Assembly (NCBI GenBank): GCA_016215025.1
Contig: JACRMI010000054.1
Location: forward strand, 25,119 to 89,118
Source: Chloroflexota bacterium
GTDB taxonomy: Bacteria > Chloroflexota > Anaerolineae > UBA4142
Reading direction: 5' to 3'
DNA length: 64,000 nucleotides
The notes below the pieces were generated by a model, which was not told the origin of the DNA, made no database searches, and saw nothing but the letters and a program-made list of their open reading frames with translations. Position 1 is the stretch's first letter. Every line of letters begins with the position of its first letter. This document shows positions 45,752 through 54,527 of the stretch, one piece after another. The position numbers and the translations under genes are program-made.

Positions 45752-48700
45752 ATGAATAATGTGATTCACATTTTACACCTCGAAGATGATGCTGCCGACG
45801 CCGAACTTGTCAAGGCGATTCTTGAATCGGCGATGTTGAGTTGCCAAATCTTTGTCGTCCGAACACGCGATGAATTTAGCACAGAACTCTGCCATGGCGG
45901 TTACGACATCATCATTGCCGATTATCGCCTCCCGGCGTTCGATGGCATGTCGGCGCTCCGCTTGGCACGCGAACAGTATCCGGATATTCCATTTATTTTC
46001 GTTTCCGGAGCGCTCGGCGAAGACGCGGCGATTCAAGGGCTAAGAGAAGGCGCAACCGATTACGTGCTCAAGCAAAATCTTTCGCGACTTGCGCCTGCCG
46101 TCGAACGCGCGCTGCGCGAAGCCGAGAACCGCCACGAACGCAAACGGGCTGAAGAACGCATCACGCAACTTGCCGCCATTGTGCAATCGACCGATGACGC
46201 CATCATCGGTAAAACATTAGATGGAATTATTACGAGTTGGAATAGAGGCGCAGAAAGAACCTATGGATATACTGAAAGTGAAGTCATCGGCAAATCCATT
46301 TCCATTCTTGCTCTGCCAGGGCATGAGCAAGAAATAACCAAACTTCTTGCCGACATCAAAGCAGGCAAGCATATCGAGCATTTCGAAACCGTGCGCCGTC
46401 GGAAAGATGGACAAGAAATCCACGTCTCCCTGACCGTTTCGCCCGTTCGCGACGCCGAGGGCAACATCATCGCCGCATCGACGATTGCGCGCGACATCAC
46501 GATGCAAAAGCGCGATGAGGAAGCGCTGCGCAAAACGAATCAGTTGCTGGAACGAGTTTTCTCGACGACGGAATTTTTGCTGGCGTACCTAGACGCCGAT
46601 TTCAACTTCCTCCGCGTCAATCTCGCGTACGCCCAAGCCGACGAAAAAACGCCTGAATTCTTCATCGGCAAAAATCATTTTGCGCTCTACCCAGACGCCG
46701 AAAATGAAGAAATCTTTCGCCAGGTCATCCAGACCGGCAAGCCCTATGTGGCTCTGGCAAAACCCTTCATTTATGCTGAGCATCCGGAGCGCGGCATGAC
46801 ATATTGGAATTGGACGCTGCAACCGGTGCGCGATGCTACCGGTTGCGTCACCGGCTTGGTCATGATCCTCATCAATGTGACCGAACGTGAAAGAGCGATT
46901 GTCGCCTTGCACGAAAGTGAAGAACGCTTCCGTGCTGTCGCCGAATCCGCCAATGAAGGCATCATTTCTGTTCACAAGAGCGAGATCGTTTACTGGAATA
47001 AGGCGGCGCAAGCCATCTTTGGTTATACCGCCAAAGAAATCCTGGGACAATCAATCGCCACACTCATACCCTCTGAAGACTTGGAACGTTACCGTGAGAT
47101 TATGCGACAAAGGAATGTGGAGGACGATCCCCATCCAACCGCCAATTTGGTGGAAGCGATTGCGCTAAAGAAAGGGGGAACTAAATTTCCAATCGAGGCG
47201 TCTGTGGGAAGCTGGCAGACTCACGATGGCGCATTCTTTACGGCAATGGTTCGTGACATTACCGATCGCAAGCATCATGAAAGCGAACGCGAAGCCATCA
47301 TTACAGTGGCAAACATCCTGCGTAGCGCACCAACCCGCGCCGAAATGTTGCCTGTCCTACTTGATCAGTTGCTTGATCTCTTTCAAGCAGTTGGCGCAAC
47401 CCTGGCAATGCAAAATCCCGTGACCGGTGAAACTCTCATCGAATTGGGACGCGGCGCGGTCGGAAAAGATTTCACAGGGATAAAAATGTTGCCCGGCGAA
47501 GGCATCAGTGGTCGGGTCATTGCTTCTGGTAAACCTTACTTGAGCAACGATATTCAAAATGACAAGCTCTTTTTGCGTCCAGATTTGCTCAACGGCGCGA
47601 AAGCAGCAGCGTGCGTTCCGCTCCTCAGTCAAGACCGACCGTTTGGCGCGATCTGGATTCTGAGCAAAAATCCTATCGATGAAACGATGATGCGCCTGCT
47701 TATGGCAATTGCCGATATTGCCGCCAACGCTATTCACCGCACGACTCTACACGAGCAAACGCAACGCCGGTTGGACCGCTTGACCGCACTGCATCACATC
47801 GACACGACGATCAGCGCAAGTCTCGAACTGCAGGTTTCGCTCAACGTGTTGCTGAGTAACCTCGTGGCGCAGTTGGGAGTCGATGCGGCAGATATTATGG
47901 CCGTTAATTCGTATGCGCCAACGCTGGAGTACGCAGCAGGTTTCGGCTTTCGTACGCGCAACATCGAACACTCGATAGTACGTCTGGGTGTAGGGCAAGC
48001 CGGACGCACTGCCCAGGAACGCCGTCTGGGCGTATTCCCGGAATTGCATCACGCGCGGATCAAATTCGAGCGGGCAATTTTGTTGCGTGATGAGGGATTT
48101 GTCTCGCATTTTGTCGCGCCTCTAATCGCCAAAGGGCAAATCGAAGGAGTACTCGAAGTCTTTCATCGCTCGCGCATCGAACCCGAATTGGAATGGCTGG
48201 AATTTTTGGAAACGCTTGCCAGCCGTGCCGCAATTGCCATCGACAATGCCGCGTTATTCAAAAATTTGGAACTGTCGAACGCGGAGCTGAGTCAAGCGTA
48301 CGATGCCACGATTCAAGGTTGGTCTGCCGCGCTCGATCTGCGCGACAAGGAAACCGAAGGTCACACGCTGCGCGTCACCGAGTTGACGCTGCGACTCGCT
48401 GCGCGCTTGGGAATGCGCGATACGGAACTCGTTCATGTGCGACGTGGCACACTCTTACACGACATTGGCAAGATGGGTATTCCAGATGGCATCTTGCTCA
48501 AGCCAGGTGCGCTGACGGCAGAAGAATGGGAGATCATGCGCCTTCATCCCGTCTATGCATACGATCTGCTTTCGCCAATTGCGTACCTGCGTCCCGCGCT
48601 CGACATTCCCTTCTGTCATCACGAAAAATGGGATGGTACTGGGTATCCGCGTGGACTCAAGGACGAAGAAATTCCACTAGCCGCTCGCATCTTTTCGATT

Positions 48701-48850
48701 GTCGATGTCTGGGATGCGCTGAGCAACGACCGGCCGTATCGTCCTAAATGGTCGGTGCAGGAGGCGACTGAATATATCAAGAAAGAAGACGGCAAGTCGT
48801 TTGATCCAATGATTACGCAAGCGTTCCTAAAACTGATCGTACAAGCGTAA
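45752..48850 (+). CDS. Receiver-PAS-GAF-HD-GYP phosphodiesterase
   Basis: A 1032-aa cytosolic protein: N-terminal receiver (about 1-125; acceptor Asp in IIIADYRLP, Lys in YVLKQN), three PAS domains (about 135-520), two GAF domains (about 525-680 and 690-840) and a C-terminal HD-GYP domain (about 855-1030). The HD-GYP motifs are intact: HDIGKMGIPD, FCHHEKWDGTGYP and a downstream DVWDAL. This type hydrolyses c-di-GMP. It is the last gene of the signalling block and ends 22 bases from a convergent gene; no terminator is visible in that gap. Confidence 0.92.
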   Translation: MNNVIHILHLEDDAADAELVKAILESAMLSCQIFVVRTRDEFSTELCHGGYDIIIADYRLPAFDGMSALRLAREQYPDIPFIFVSGALGEDAAIQGLREGATDYVLKQNLSRLAPAVERALREAENRHERKRAEERITQLAAIVQSTDDAIIGKTLDGIITSWNRGAERTYGYTESEVIGKSISILALPGHEQEITKLLADIKAGKHIEHFETVRRRKDGQEIHVSLTVSPVRDAEGNIIAASTIARDITMQKRDEEALRKTNQLLERVFSTTEFLLAYLDADFNFLRVNLAYAQADEKTPEFFIGKNHFALYPDAENEEIFRQVIQTGKPYVALAKPFIYAEHPERGMTYWNWTLQPVRDATGCVTGLVMILINVTERERAIVALHESEERFRAVAESANEGIISVHKSEIVYWNKAAQAIFGYTAKEILGQSIATLIPSEDLERYREIMRQRNVEDDPHPTANLVEAIALKKGGTKFPIEASVGSWQTHDGAFFTAMVRDITDRKHHESEREAIITVANILRSAPTRAEMLPVLLDQLLDLFQAVGATLAMQNPVTGETLIELGRGAVGKDFTGIKMLPGEGISGRVIASGKPYLSNDIQNDKLFLRPDLLNGAKAAACVPLLSQDRPFGAIWILSKNPIDETMMRLLMAIADIAANAIHRTTLHEQTQRRLDRLTALHHIDTTISASLELQVSLNVLLSNLVAQLGVDAADIMAVNSYAPTLEYAAGFGFRTRNIEHSIVRLGVGQAGRTAQERRLGVFPELHHARIKFERAILLRDEGFVSHFVAPLIAKGQIEGVLEVFHRSRIEPELEWLEFLETLASRAAIAIDNAALFKNLELSNAELSQAYDATIQGWSAALDLRDKETEGHTLRVTELTLRLAARLGMRDTELVHVRRGTLLHDIGKMGIPDGILLKPGALTAEEWEIMRLHPVYAYDLLSPIAYLRPALDIPFCHHEKWDGTGYPRGLKDEEIPLAARIFSIVDVWDALSNDRPYRPKWSVQEATEYIKKEDGKSFDPMITQAFLKLIVQA

Positions 48851-48872
48851 TCAATGACAGATAACAGAGCGG

Positions 48873-51011
48873 CTATTTTACATTTTCAACGGCAGTCACG
48901 CAACGCTTCGTACTACCATTGGGTCCGCGCCACGTTATTGAACAATCCAAACCGATGGGCACAATTTGCTTATCCTGAACTGAAACTTGCTGTTCATCTA
49001 GCACGAATGATCTGCCATCCTCATCCCGTACGAGATAAAATTTGAAATGGTGTTCACCCGGCGCGACTGAGAATTCTTGCAGCATCGAAGCAATGCCGCT
49101 CGTTTTCAATTCCGTCATCGAATACCGTCGCTCCCACATCACACGCCCATCAGCTTCAAACACCAAACGCAGCGATTGCGCGCCTGTGTTGACCCAGGGA
49201 CCCGCCGATTGCATCGGATCGACGAGCGCAAGTTGGACGATAGCCTTTTCCGCTGGGAACAATTGCGTGGGTATGTTCGTCAACAACGCTTGCACCGCAA
49301 ACACAACGGCAATCAGAACAAATGCCGGAAGAAACCGTCGTCCGGTCATTGCGAGGAGCCGCCCGTCCTGAGCGGACGTAGAGCTTGTGGAAGCCGAAGG
49401 CGAAGGACGGCTCGCAACGACAGGAATCGGAAACTCATCCGGCGGAAGCCAGTGCCGGAAAATCGGACTGTCGGCGTAGACTTTGCGCAAACGCGGCGCG
49501 CGCTGTCGTGTCAGACGCGCTTCCATCCACGTATTCCCTTCACGATGTCCGCAATCCTCCGGTGGACAGCCGACGATGTGAACTTGGGTTGCCCCCGTCG
49601 TCAACAAACGACCGACCAAATCCGGATGCGCTGCTGCAATGCACGGCAACGCGATCACCTCAACTCCGGGCTTGTTCGGCACACGTGAGGCATGGCGCTC
49701 GCAGGTCAAAGCAATTTCAAGATCGCCGGTCGTCCGAGCGCGCAATTCGGCGACGCGCGCCAGAGTCGTTTGCCACAATGCTGGCGCAGAGAGATTCGTC
49801 AACGAAATCGCTTGCGTATCACACGAGCCAATGCAAACGCCACAGCCAACGCATAATTCGAGATTTTCTTGCGCGACCGATTTATACGGTCTGCCATCAG
49901 TGCGCGGAAGCAAGGTGATCGCTTTGTATGGACAATCCGCCACGCACTTGGCGCAACCACTGCACCGCGCTTTATCGATCATCACCTGCTGTGGTTTTTC
50001 TTGACGAAGTTTTAGCCACGGCATTGCGCCAATCAATACGACGACTAGGGTCAGCGCAAGCCACAGTCCGCCTGATGTTGCGCTCGATCCCGCGAAAAAG
50101 AAGAACAAATAAATCGGATCGAAATAGAACGCGTTGGGCAATTGCCCAACATTTGCCTTGGGCAACATTCCCACCGGCACAACAATCGAAACCAGCACGA
50201 GGATGATGCCGAGTCCGATGAGCCAATGCCGTTCAAGCGTCCACTTGGGTCGGTTGAGCCGCATGATGTGAAACCAAAAGAATAACGCGATGCCCAGCGA
50301 AATCACAACATGCAGCGTCAACAGAATAAACATGAACACCCAGCCTTGATCGCTGGTCTGCGCGGCAAGCATCGCCAGCGCAAACGCTTCGCCGAACGGT
50401 GTGTTCTGTCGCAGAAAATCGGTGAAAAAAACGATGATAGCTTGCGCGCGCACATCCCAAATCATCAAATAACCGGTGACGCCGACGAACCACGCGAACG
50501 CGACCAGCACGACGCCACTGACCCACGCCAGCCAACGCGCGCCGCGAAAACGATCCATGACAAACAATCGAAACGCATGAATCAAGCTGACGATGATGAG
50601 CGAGCCAGAGGCATAACGATGCAGCGCACGAATCTCACGCGCAAGAAATTGATTATCGATTTTGACGATGGCGTTGTAAGAAGCGGTGAATCCAAGTTGA
50701 TAGAACAACGTGAGGTAGAGTCCCGTCGCGCCAACCACCAACAGCACAAAGACCGCGACTTGCCCCGTATAATAAAACGGATTAAGTTGCGGCTCACGCA
50801 CAATTCGATTGACGGGATGTTCGACTGCGAGCAAAATATTTTCCAATGCAATCAGAATTCGATTGCGTTGAGAGTGCCACTCGCTTCCGTGATCCGTCGG
50901 CTCAAACGTAGCCTCTGGCGCATCTTCCTCCTGCATAGATTCGGTTGTCGTAGGAACAGAGGACTTGGCAGACTTTGGCTCGTCCAAATCTTGAGAAGAC
51001 TGAGAATTCAT
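48873..51011 (-). CDS. Fusion: cytochrome b, 2x[4Fe-4S] ferredoxin, MvhD-like domain and C-terminal membrane-anchored domain
   Basis: A 712-aa membrane redox protein. Residues about 65-345 form a cytochrome b N-terminal domain with both heme pairs in two helices (LHRYASGSLIIVSLIHAF and LHVVISLGIALFFWFH). Residues about 355-420 are a two-cluster ferredoxin (CSGCAKCVADCP, CVGCGVCIGSC). Residues about 435-525 resemble the MvhD/FrhD-type [2Fe-2S] subunit of hydrogenase-heterodisulfide reductase complexes (ALPCIAAAHPDL, VGCPPEDCGHREGN). A repeat-encoded linker, one helix (about 560-580) and a beta-rich domain follow. It is the last gene of the minus-strand bc/ba3 operon. A role linking soluble low-potential carriers to the quinone pool is inference. 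Confidence 0.85.
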   Translation of the reverse strand: MNSQSSQDLDEPKSAKSSVPTTTESMQEEDAPEATFEPTDHGSEWHSQRNRILIALENILLAVEHPVNRIVREPQLNPFYYTGQVAVFVLLVVGATGLYLTLFYQLGFTASYNAIVKIDNQFLAREIRALHRYASGSLIIVSLIHAFRLFVMDRFRGARWLAWVSGVVLVAFAWFVGVTGYLMIWDVRAQAIIVFFTDFLRQNTPFGEAFALAMLAAQTSDQGWVFMFILLTLHVVISLGIALFFWFHIMRLNRPKWTLERHWLIGLGIILVLVSIVVPVGMLPKANVGQLPNAFYFDPIYLFFFFAGSSATSGGLWLALTLVVVLIGAMPWLKLRQEKPQQVMIDKARCSGCAKCVADCPYKAITLLPRTDGRPYKSVAQENLELCVGCGVCIGSCDTQAISLTNLSAPALWQTTLARVAELRARTTGDLEIALTCERHASRVPNKPGVEVIALPCIAAAHPDLVGRLLTTGATQVHIVGCPPEDCGHREGNTWMEARLTRQRAPRLRKVYADSPIFRHWLPPDEFPIPVVASRPSPSASTSSTSAQDGRLLAMTGRRFLPAFVLIAVVFAVQALLTNIPTQLFPAEKAIVQLALVDPMQSAGPWVNTGAQSLRLVFEADGRVMWERRYSMTELKTSGIASMLQEFSVAPGEHHFKFYLVRDEDGRSFVLDEQQVSVQDKQIVPIGLDCSITWRGPNGSTKRCVTAVENVK
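49345..49431. repeat. Palindromic repeat inserted in frame in the fusion gene
   Basis: Ends GTCATTGCGAG (49345-49355) and CTCGCAACGAC (49421-49431) are inverted with one mismatch and match the ends of the element at 2796-2950. The interior shares CGTCCTGAGCG with the element at 61728-61848 (there inverted). It is 87 bases, i.e. 29 codons, translated as a Ser/Ala-rich linker at about residues 527-556 of the fusion protein. Confidence 0.8.
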
Positions 51012-51119
51012 TATTCGACCTTATGCAATTGGCACGCTTACTGTGAGCAATAGCAAGTAATAAACAAATCGAATTGCAGACTCTAGGCGTAGCTTATAAC
51101 GGCGGTATAAATCAAATCG

Positions 51120-51170
51120 CCCACCAGCGAAAGAGAATGGCGTCTGGCTGTGTTCTCTCTCGCTAGTGGG
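51120..51170. other. Intergenic hairpin between triheme cytochrome and fusion gene
   Basis: 51120-51137 pairs with 51153-51170 at 16 of 18 positions. It lies in the 189-base gap 51012-51200 on the minus-strand operon, without a T-run. It may separate or stabilise transcripts. No ORF is seen in the gap. Confidence 0.6.
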
Positions 51171-51200
51171 AGCGATTCGCAAAATTCGATCAGGATAATT

Positions 51201-52346
51201 TTATTTTTGCCAACTCTGCAAGTATGCGATAACGTCCGCTAGTTGCGCTTCAGTCAGGCGACCGCTGAATCCACGCATCGCCGTGTTCACGCGACCGGTC
51301 AACAACAACGTCAGAATCTCAGAGTTGGTGTTGGTCTTGACAAATTCATTCGGCTTGAGCTTGCGACCCACACCGCCTTGACCATCCGAACCATGGCAGC
51401 CGCCGCACGCATCGTTGAAAACTTTTTTGCCTTTCGCTTCATCGCCGATGGGCCAGTTCTTGTACAAAGCGTCCAAGTCAGTCAACGCCTGCGTTTGCTG
51501 GTCCTTTTCGATCAACGTCATGATCGGATCGAATTTTTGCAGCGCAGGACCAAATGCAATGGCTTTGGCACGACGCAGATAAAAAGCTGCATCCGCTTTG
51601 TCATTTTGACTCAGAGAGAACAGTGCCGAGTTCAGCAATTCCGCAACTGTAATATCTGGCGCGACCGCTTCACCTTTGCGCCATGCCGCCATCAACGCAA
51701 CCAAATCCTCGATTTGATTGGGCGAAAGCACGGTGCCCCAAGTTGGCATACCCTTGGCGGGACGACCATTCGCGATAGTTTGCTTGTACCACTTGTCGTC
51801 GAGCGCTTTCAAACGCGCCGCATCGTTGAGCGCGGGCGCGCTATTCGTGCCTTTGCCGTTATCGCCGTGACAAATTCCGCACGAGCCGACAAAGATGTTG
51901 GCCCCGCGCACCGCGCTAGGAACAAAATCGTTCACCTTGATTTCCGGCGCGGTCGGTTCCCATGCGCGCAAGAACGAGACAACCTGGCGAATGTCCTCAT
52001 CGGTGAGCGGACCGCCATTCGATTGACCCCACGCCGGCATCGTCGTGTTGGGACGCCCGGCGCGAATCGTTTCGAACAAGATATCGTCAGTCGCCGAAGT
52101 CAATAACGCTTTGCTGTTCAACACATTGCCCGCCCCGCCTTCGCCGCGCGTGCCGTGACAGGAGGTGCAATTATCGACGTACAACGCGCGTCCGTGCGAG
52201 ACATAGGCCTTACTGGTCGTATCGGCTGCTTCCACCAGCCGCGCTGATTCGCCGAGCCACGCAAACGTCATCAAGCCGATCACGATCAGGGTTAAGACCA
52301 GCCCGATCCACACATAGCGGTCGTAATTCTCTTTTTGCATGGTCAC
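51201..52346 (-). CDS. Membrane-anchored triheme cytochrome c
   Basis: A 381-aa cytochrome with an N-terminal helix (about 12-31) and three class I cytochrome c domains with heme sites at about C60-H64 (CTSCH), C156-H160 (CGICH) and C314-H318 (CGGCH). Distal methionines are likely in the TTMPAWG, KGMPTWG and TAMRGFSG motifs. A helical spacer (about 230-300) lies between domains 2 and 3. It is encoded directly after the Rieske gene and would play the cytochrome c1 role, passing electrons to the ba3 oxidase or the mobile cytochrome. ATG has AGGTGACC upstream. Confidence 0.9.
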   Translation of the reverse strand: MTMQKENYDRYVWIGLVLTLIVIGLMTFAWLGESARLVEAADTTSKAYVSHGRALYVDNCTSCHGTRGEGGAGNVLNSKALLTSATDDILFETIRAGRPNTTMPAWGQSNGGPLTDEDIRQVVSFLRAWEPTAPEIKVNDFVPSAVRGANIFVGSCGICHGDNGKGTNSAPALNDAARLKALDDKWYKQTIANGRPAKGMPTWGTVLSPNQIEDLVALMAAWRKGEAVAPDITVAELLNSALFSLSQNDKADAAFYLRRAKAIAFGPALQKFDPIMTLIEKDQQTQALTDLDALYKNWPIGDEAKGKKVFNDACGGCHGSDGQGGVGRKLKPNEFVKTNTNSEILTLLLTGRVNTAMRGFSGRLTEAQLADVIAYLQSWQK

Positions 52347-52351
52347 CTGCC

Positions 52352-52852
52352 TTACGCTTTCATCGTCTGACTGGGATCGAATTTCTGGCGTTGGATGGGA
52401 TTACCAGTATCGACAAAGACTTCGCCATTCTTGATGACAACCGAGAAAAGATCGAGCGGTCGCGGTGCGGGACCACCCAAGACTTGGCCGGTCTTGTCAA
52501 AGAGCGTCCCGTGACAGGGGCAATGGAATTGGTCTTCGTCGGGAACCCAAGGAACGCTGCAACCCAAGTGCGTGCATTTTTGGTACATCGCCAAAAAGCT
52601 GCCGTCGTTCATGCGATACAAAAAGAATCGTCCCGCTTTGATTTGGCTGATCGAACCGGGCGTAAACTCATCGACCTTGCCCGCGCGCACCAAGCCGCCA
52701 AAGCCGCTCGTGCTGACCGGCTGAATAAAGCGGACGAGCATCGCAATGGCTTGGCCGCCGAGTGCGACAATCGCCGCTGCCCACGCCCATGCAAAGAATT
52801 GTCGCCGGGTCATCAATGTTTTTTTCTGTGGAGTTGCTGCATTTATAGTCAT
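52352..52852 (-). CDS. Rieske iron-sulfur protein
   Basis: A 166-aa Rieske subunit. The N-terminus has a TAT-like motif TRRQFFAW and one membrane anchor (about 22-42). Cluster ligands are C93 and H95 in CTHLGC and C111 and H114 in CPCHG; the two further Cys (C98, C113) form the usual disulfide. It is the high-potential one-electron acceptor of the cytochrome bc complex. ATG 52852 is chosen because AGGAG precedes it; the longer frame from 52939 is a translated heptad repeat. Six bases separate it from the triheme gene. Confidence 0.93.
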   Translation of the reverse strand: MTINAATPQKKTLMTRRQFFAWAWAAAIVALGGQAIAMLVRFIQPVSTSGFGGLVRAGKVDEFTPGSISQIKAGRFFLYRMNDGSFLAMYQKCTHLGCSVPWVPDEDQFHCPCHGTLFDKTGQVLGGPAPRPLDLFSVVIKNGEVFVDTGNPIQRQKFDPSQTMKA

Positions 52853-52868
52853 TATATACTCCTGGAAG

Positions 52869-52960
52869 TTGGAGATTGGAAGTTGGAGGTTGGAAATTAG
52901 ATGTTGGATTTCGATCTTGGGCAATGCACCAACATCCAATTTTTAACTTCTAACTTTTAA
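52869..52960. repeat. Inverted period-7 arrays between petD-like and Rieske genes
   Basis: TTGG (once TTAG) recurs every 7 bases at 52869, 52876, 52883, 52890, 52897 and 52904. The complementary CCAA/TTAA/CTAA series recurs every 7 bases at 52929, 52936, 52943, 52950 and 52957. The arrays face each other around about 20 bases and fill the gap between the petD-like stop and the Rieske ribosome site, partly merging with both. Confidence 0.88.
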
Positions 52961-52961
52961 T

Positions 52962-53732
52962 TTACCAATTGTTCAGTGGGTTGTAGCCGTTCGGCATATC
53001 CCATGGGAAATACAGCTTAAAGCCAGGTCCCCGGAACAAGAAACCGATTACGGTGAACACCAGCGCCGATACCATCAGCGTCGTAAAGAGCGCCAGCATT
53101 ACTTCGCGCGCCGTCACCTTGCCTTTAGAATTGAACCATAGCACGAGAATGGGAATCAACACGAAAAGCGCGATCACGCCTCCTGGAATCACCGCTTGGC
53201 TCAAAACGTCCGGCAGCACGTCGCGCAGTAATTCGCGCGGCGGAAACAAGCTGTTCACGATGGTGAATAACGGCATGACGATCAACGTATAGATCGCGGT
53301 AAAGGTGACAATGCGCTTGCCGCGCGCCGATGTGAACCAAACGCCGGAACCCTCGCGATTGTTGTCGAGATAGGGAATCACGACAAGAAAGAGGATCGCC
53401 AAGGTAGGAATGATCACACCCGAAAGCGTCGGGTGCATGTGTTCCAACAATTCCTGCAAGCCCATAAAGTACCAAGGCGCTTTGGCGGGGTCGGTGGTGA
53501 CCAACGGATTCGCCAATTCTTCGAGCGGCGCGTTCTTGGCTAACGCGATAAAGAGCATGACGGCGGTAATGCCAAGCGCGAGCAGCACTTCGAGAATGGC
53601 GACGACAGGAAACGCAAAGACCGTTCCATCCGGTCCCTTGTCTACCATTGTCGTCGGAGCTTGCACGAGTTCGACCAAGCTGTAGGTCTTGGTGCTGCTT
53701 TTTTCAAAAACCTTGTCTTCTACGACTGCCAT
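52962..53732 (-). CDS. Cytochrome b C-terminal subunit (subunit IV/PetD-like)
   Basis: A 256-aa membrane protein with about five helices, equivalent to the C-terminal half of cytochrome b. The quinol-site motif usually written PEWY reads APWYF here (KAPWYFMGLQELLEHMHP region), so the acidic residue is absent; such variants are known outside the classic bc1/b6f groups. A further LFPPRELL loop and the C-terminal helices follow. It is encoded between cytochrome b6 and Rieske, as expected for a split cytochrome b. Confidence 0.88.
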   Translation of the reverse strand: MAVVEDKVFEKSSTKTYSLVELVQAPTTMVDKGPDGTVFAFPVVAILEVLLALGITAVMLFIALAKNAPLEELANPLVTTDPAKAPWYFMGLQELLEHMHPTLSGVIIPTLAILFLVVIPYLDNNREGSGVWFTSARGKRIVTFTAIYTLIVMPLFTIVNSLFPPRELLRDVLPDVLSQAVIPGGVIALFVLIPILVLWFNSKGKVTAREVMLALFTTLMVSALVFTVIGFLFRGPGFKLYFPWDMPNGYNPLNNW

Positions 53733-53776
53733 ATCAAACCTCTTGAGTAAAACGTAATTACCAATTACGAATTACT

Positions 53777-54505
53777 TTAATCCTGAACATCGTTCGCCGC
53801 CAAGCCACCATCTTTCCGCACGCGCCACAAGTGCAAAGCGATGAGCAAGGCAATAGCTCCCGGAATAACCATGACGTGCAGCGCGTAAAAACGCGTCAAC
53901 GCTTCTTGTCCCACTTCGGGTCCGCCGAGCATAATCGTGCGCGCTGGTGTACCGATCACGGGCGCGTACGAGGCGATGCTCGTGCCAACCGTAATCGCCC
54001 AAAACGACAATTGGTCCCAGGGCAGCAGATAACCTGTAAAGCTTGCGCCGAGCGTCAGGATCAACAAGACGACGCCGACGATCCAGTTAAATTCACGTGG
54101 TGGTTTGTATGCGCCGGTGAAAAAGACGCGCATCATGTGCAACACGACCACCAAGACCATCAGGTGCGCGCCCCAGCGATGCAGGTTGCGCAACAATTGA
54201 CCAAATGGGACTTGAGTTTGCAACGTGATGATGTTGCCATATGCTCGTTCGACCGTCGGAACATAGTAGAACATCAACAGCACACCGGTGATGGCGAGAC
54301 TCACGAACAAGATGGTGGTCAGCACACCCAGACCAAAGGTGTACGTCGCGCGCAGACTTTTTAAATTGATCTTGACCGGGTGCAAGTGAAAGAAAACGTT
54401 CGTCGTCATCACCAGCGAGCGGTCGAGCGGATTGTCGGGCATTCCATGGCGAAAGAATGAACGCCAGACGCGGGAACGCGTTATACTGTCAGCAAATGAA
54501 GCCAT
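53777..54505 (-). CDS. Cytochrome b6-like subunit of a bc complex
   Basis: A 242-aa diheme cytochrome b N-terminal subunit with four core helices. Heme ligands are the His pairs in LHRWGAHLMVLVVVLH and LHVMVIPGAIALLIALH; the 14-residue spacing of the second pair is the b6 type. TGYLLPWDQLSFWA is the conserved Qo-side segment. ATG 54505 is chosen over TTG 54520 because GGGAG is well spaced from it. The gene follows the GltD-like gene with a heptad repeat in between and precedes the PetD-like subunit by 44 bases. Confidence 0.92.
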   Translation of the reverse strand: MASFADSITRSRVWRSFFRHGMPDNPLDRSLVMTTNVFFHLHPVKINLKSLRATYTFGLGVLTTILFVSLAITGVLLMFYYVPTVERAYGNIITLQTQVPFGQLLRNLHRWGAHLMVLVVVLHMMRVFFTGAYKPPREFNWIVGVVLLILTLGASFTGYLLPWDQLSFWAITVGTSIASYAPVIGTPARTIMLGGPEVGQEALTRFYALHVMVIPGAIALLIALHLWRVRKDGGLAANDVQD

Positions 54506-54527
54506 AGACCATACTCCCAATAGTGTT

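Noticed and set aside
22425..48850. A chemotaxis or phage-defence island.
   Set aside because: No CheA/CheW/MCP signalling domain and no nuclease, toxin, reverse transcriptase or NLR-type gene; all genes are two-component or c-di-GMP proteins.
51243..52106. A 287-aa open frame opposite the triheme cytochrome gene.
   Set aside because: Antisense to three clear heme motifs, Arg-rich, without hydrophobic core pattern or ribosome site.
52853..52939. A longer Rieske protein starting at 52939.
   Set aside because: The extension is translated heptad repeat, while ATG 52852 has AGGAG at good distance and gives a normal TAT-type start.
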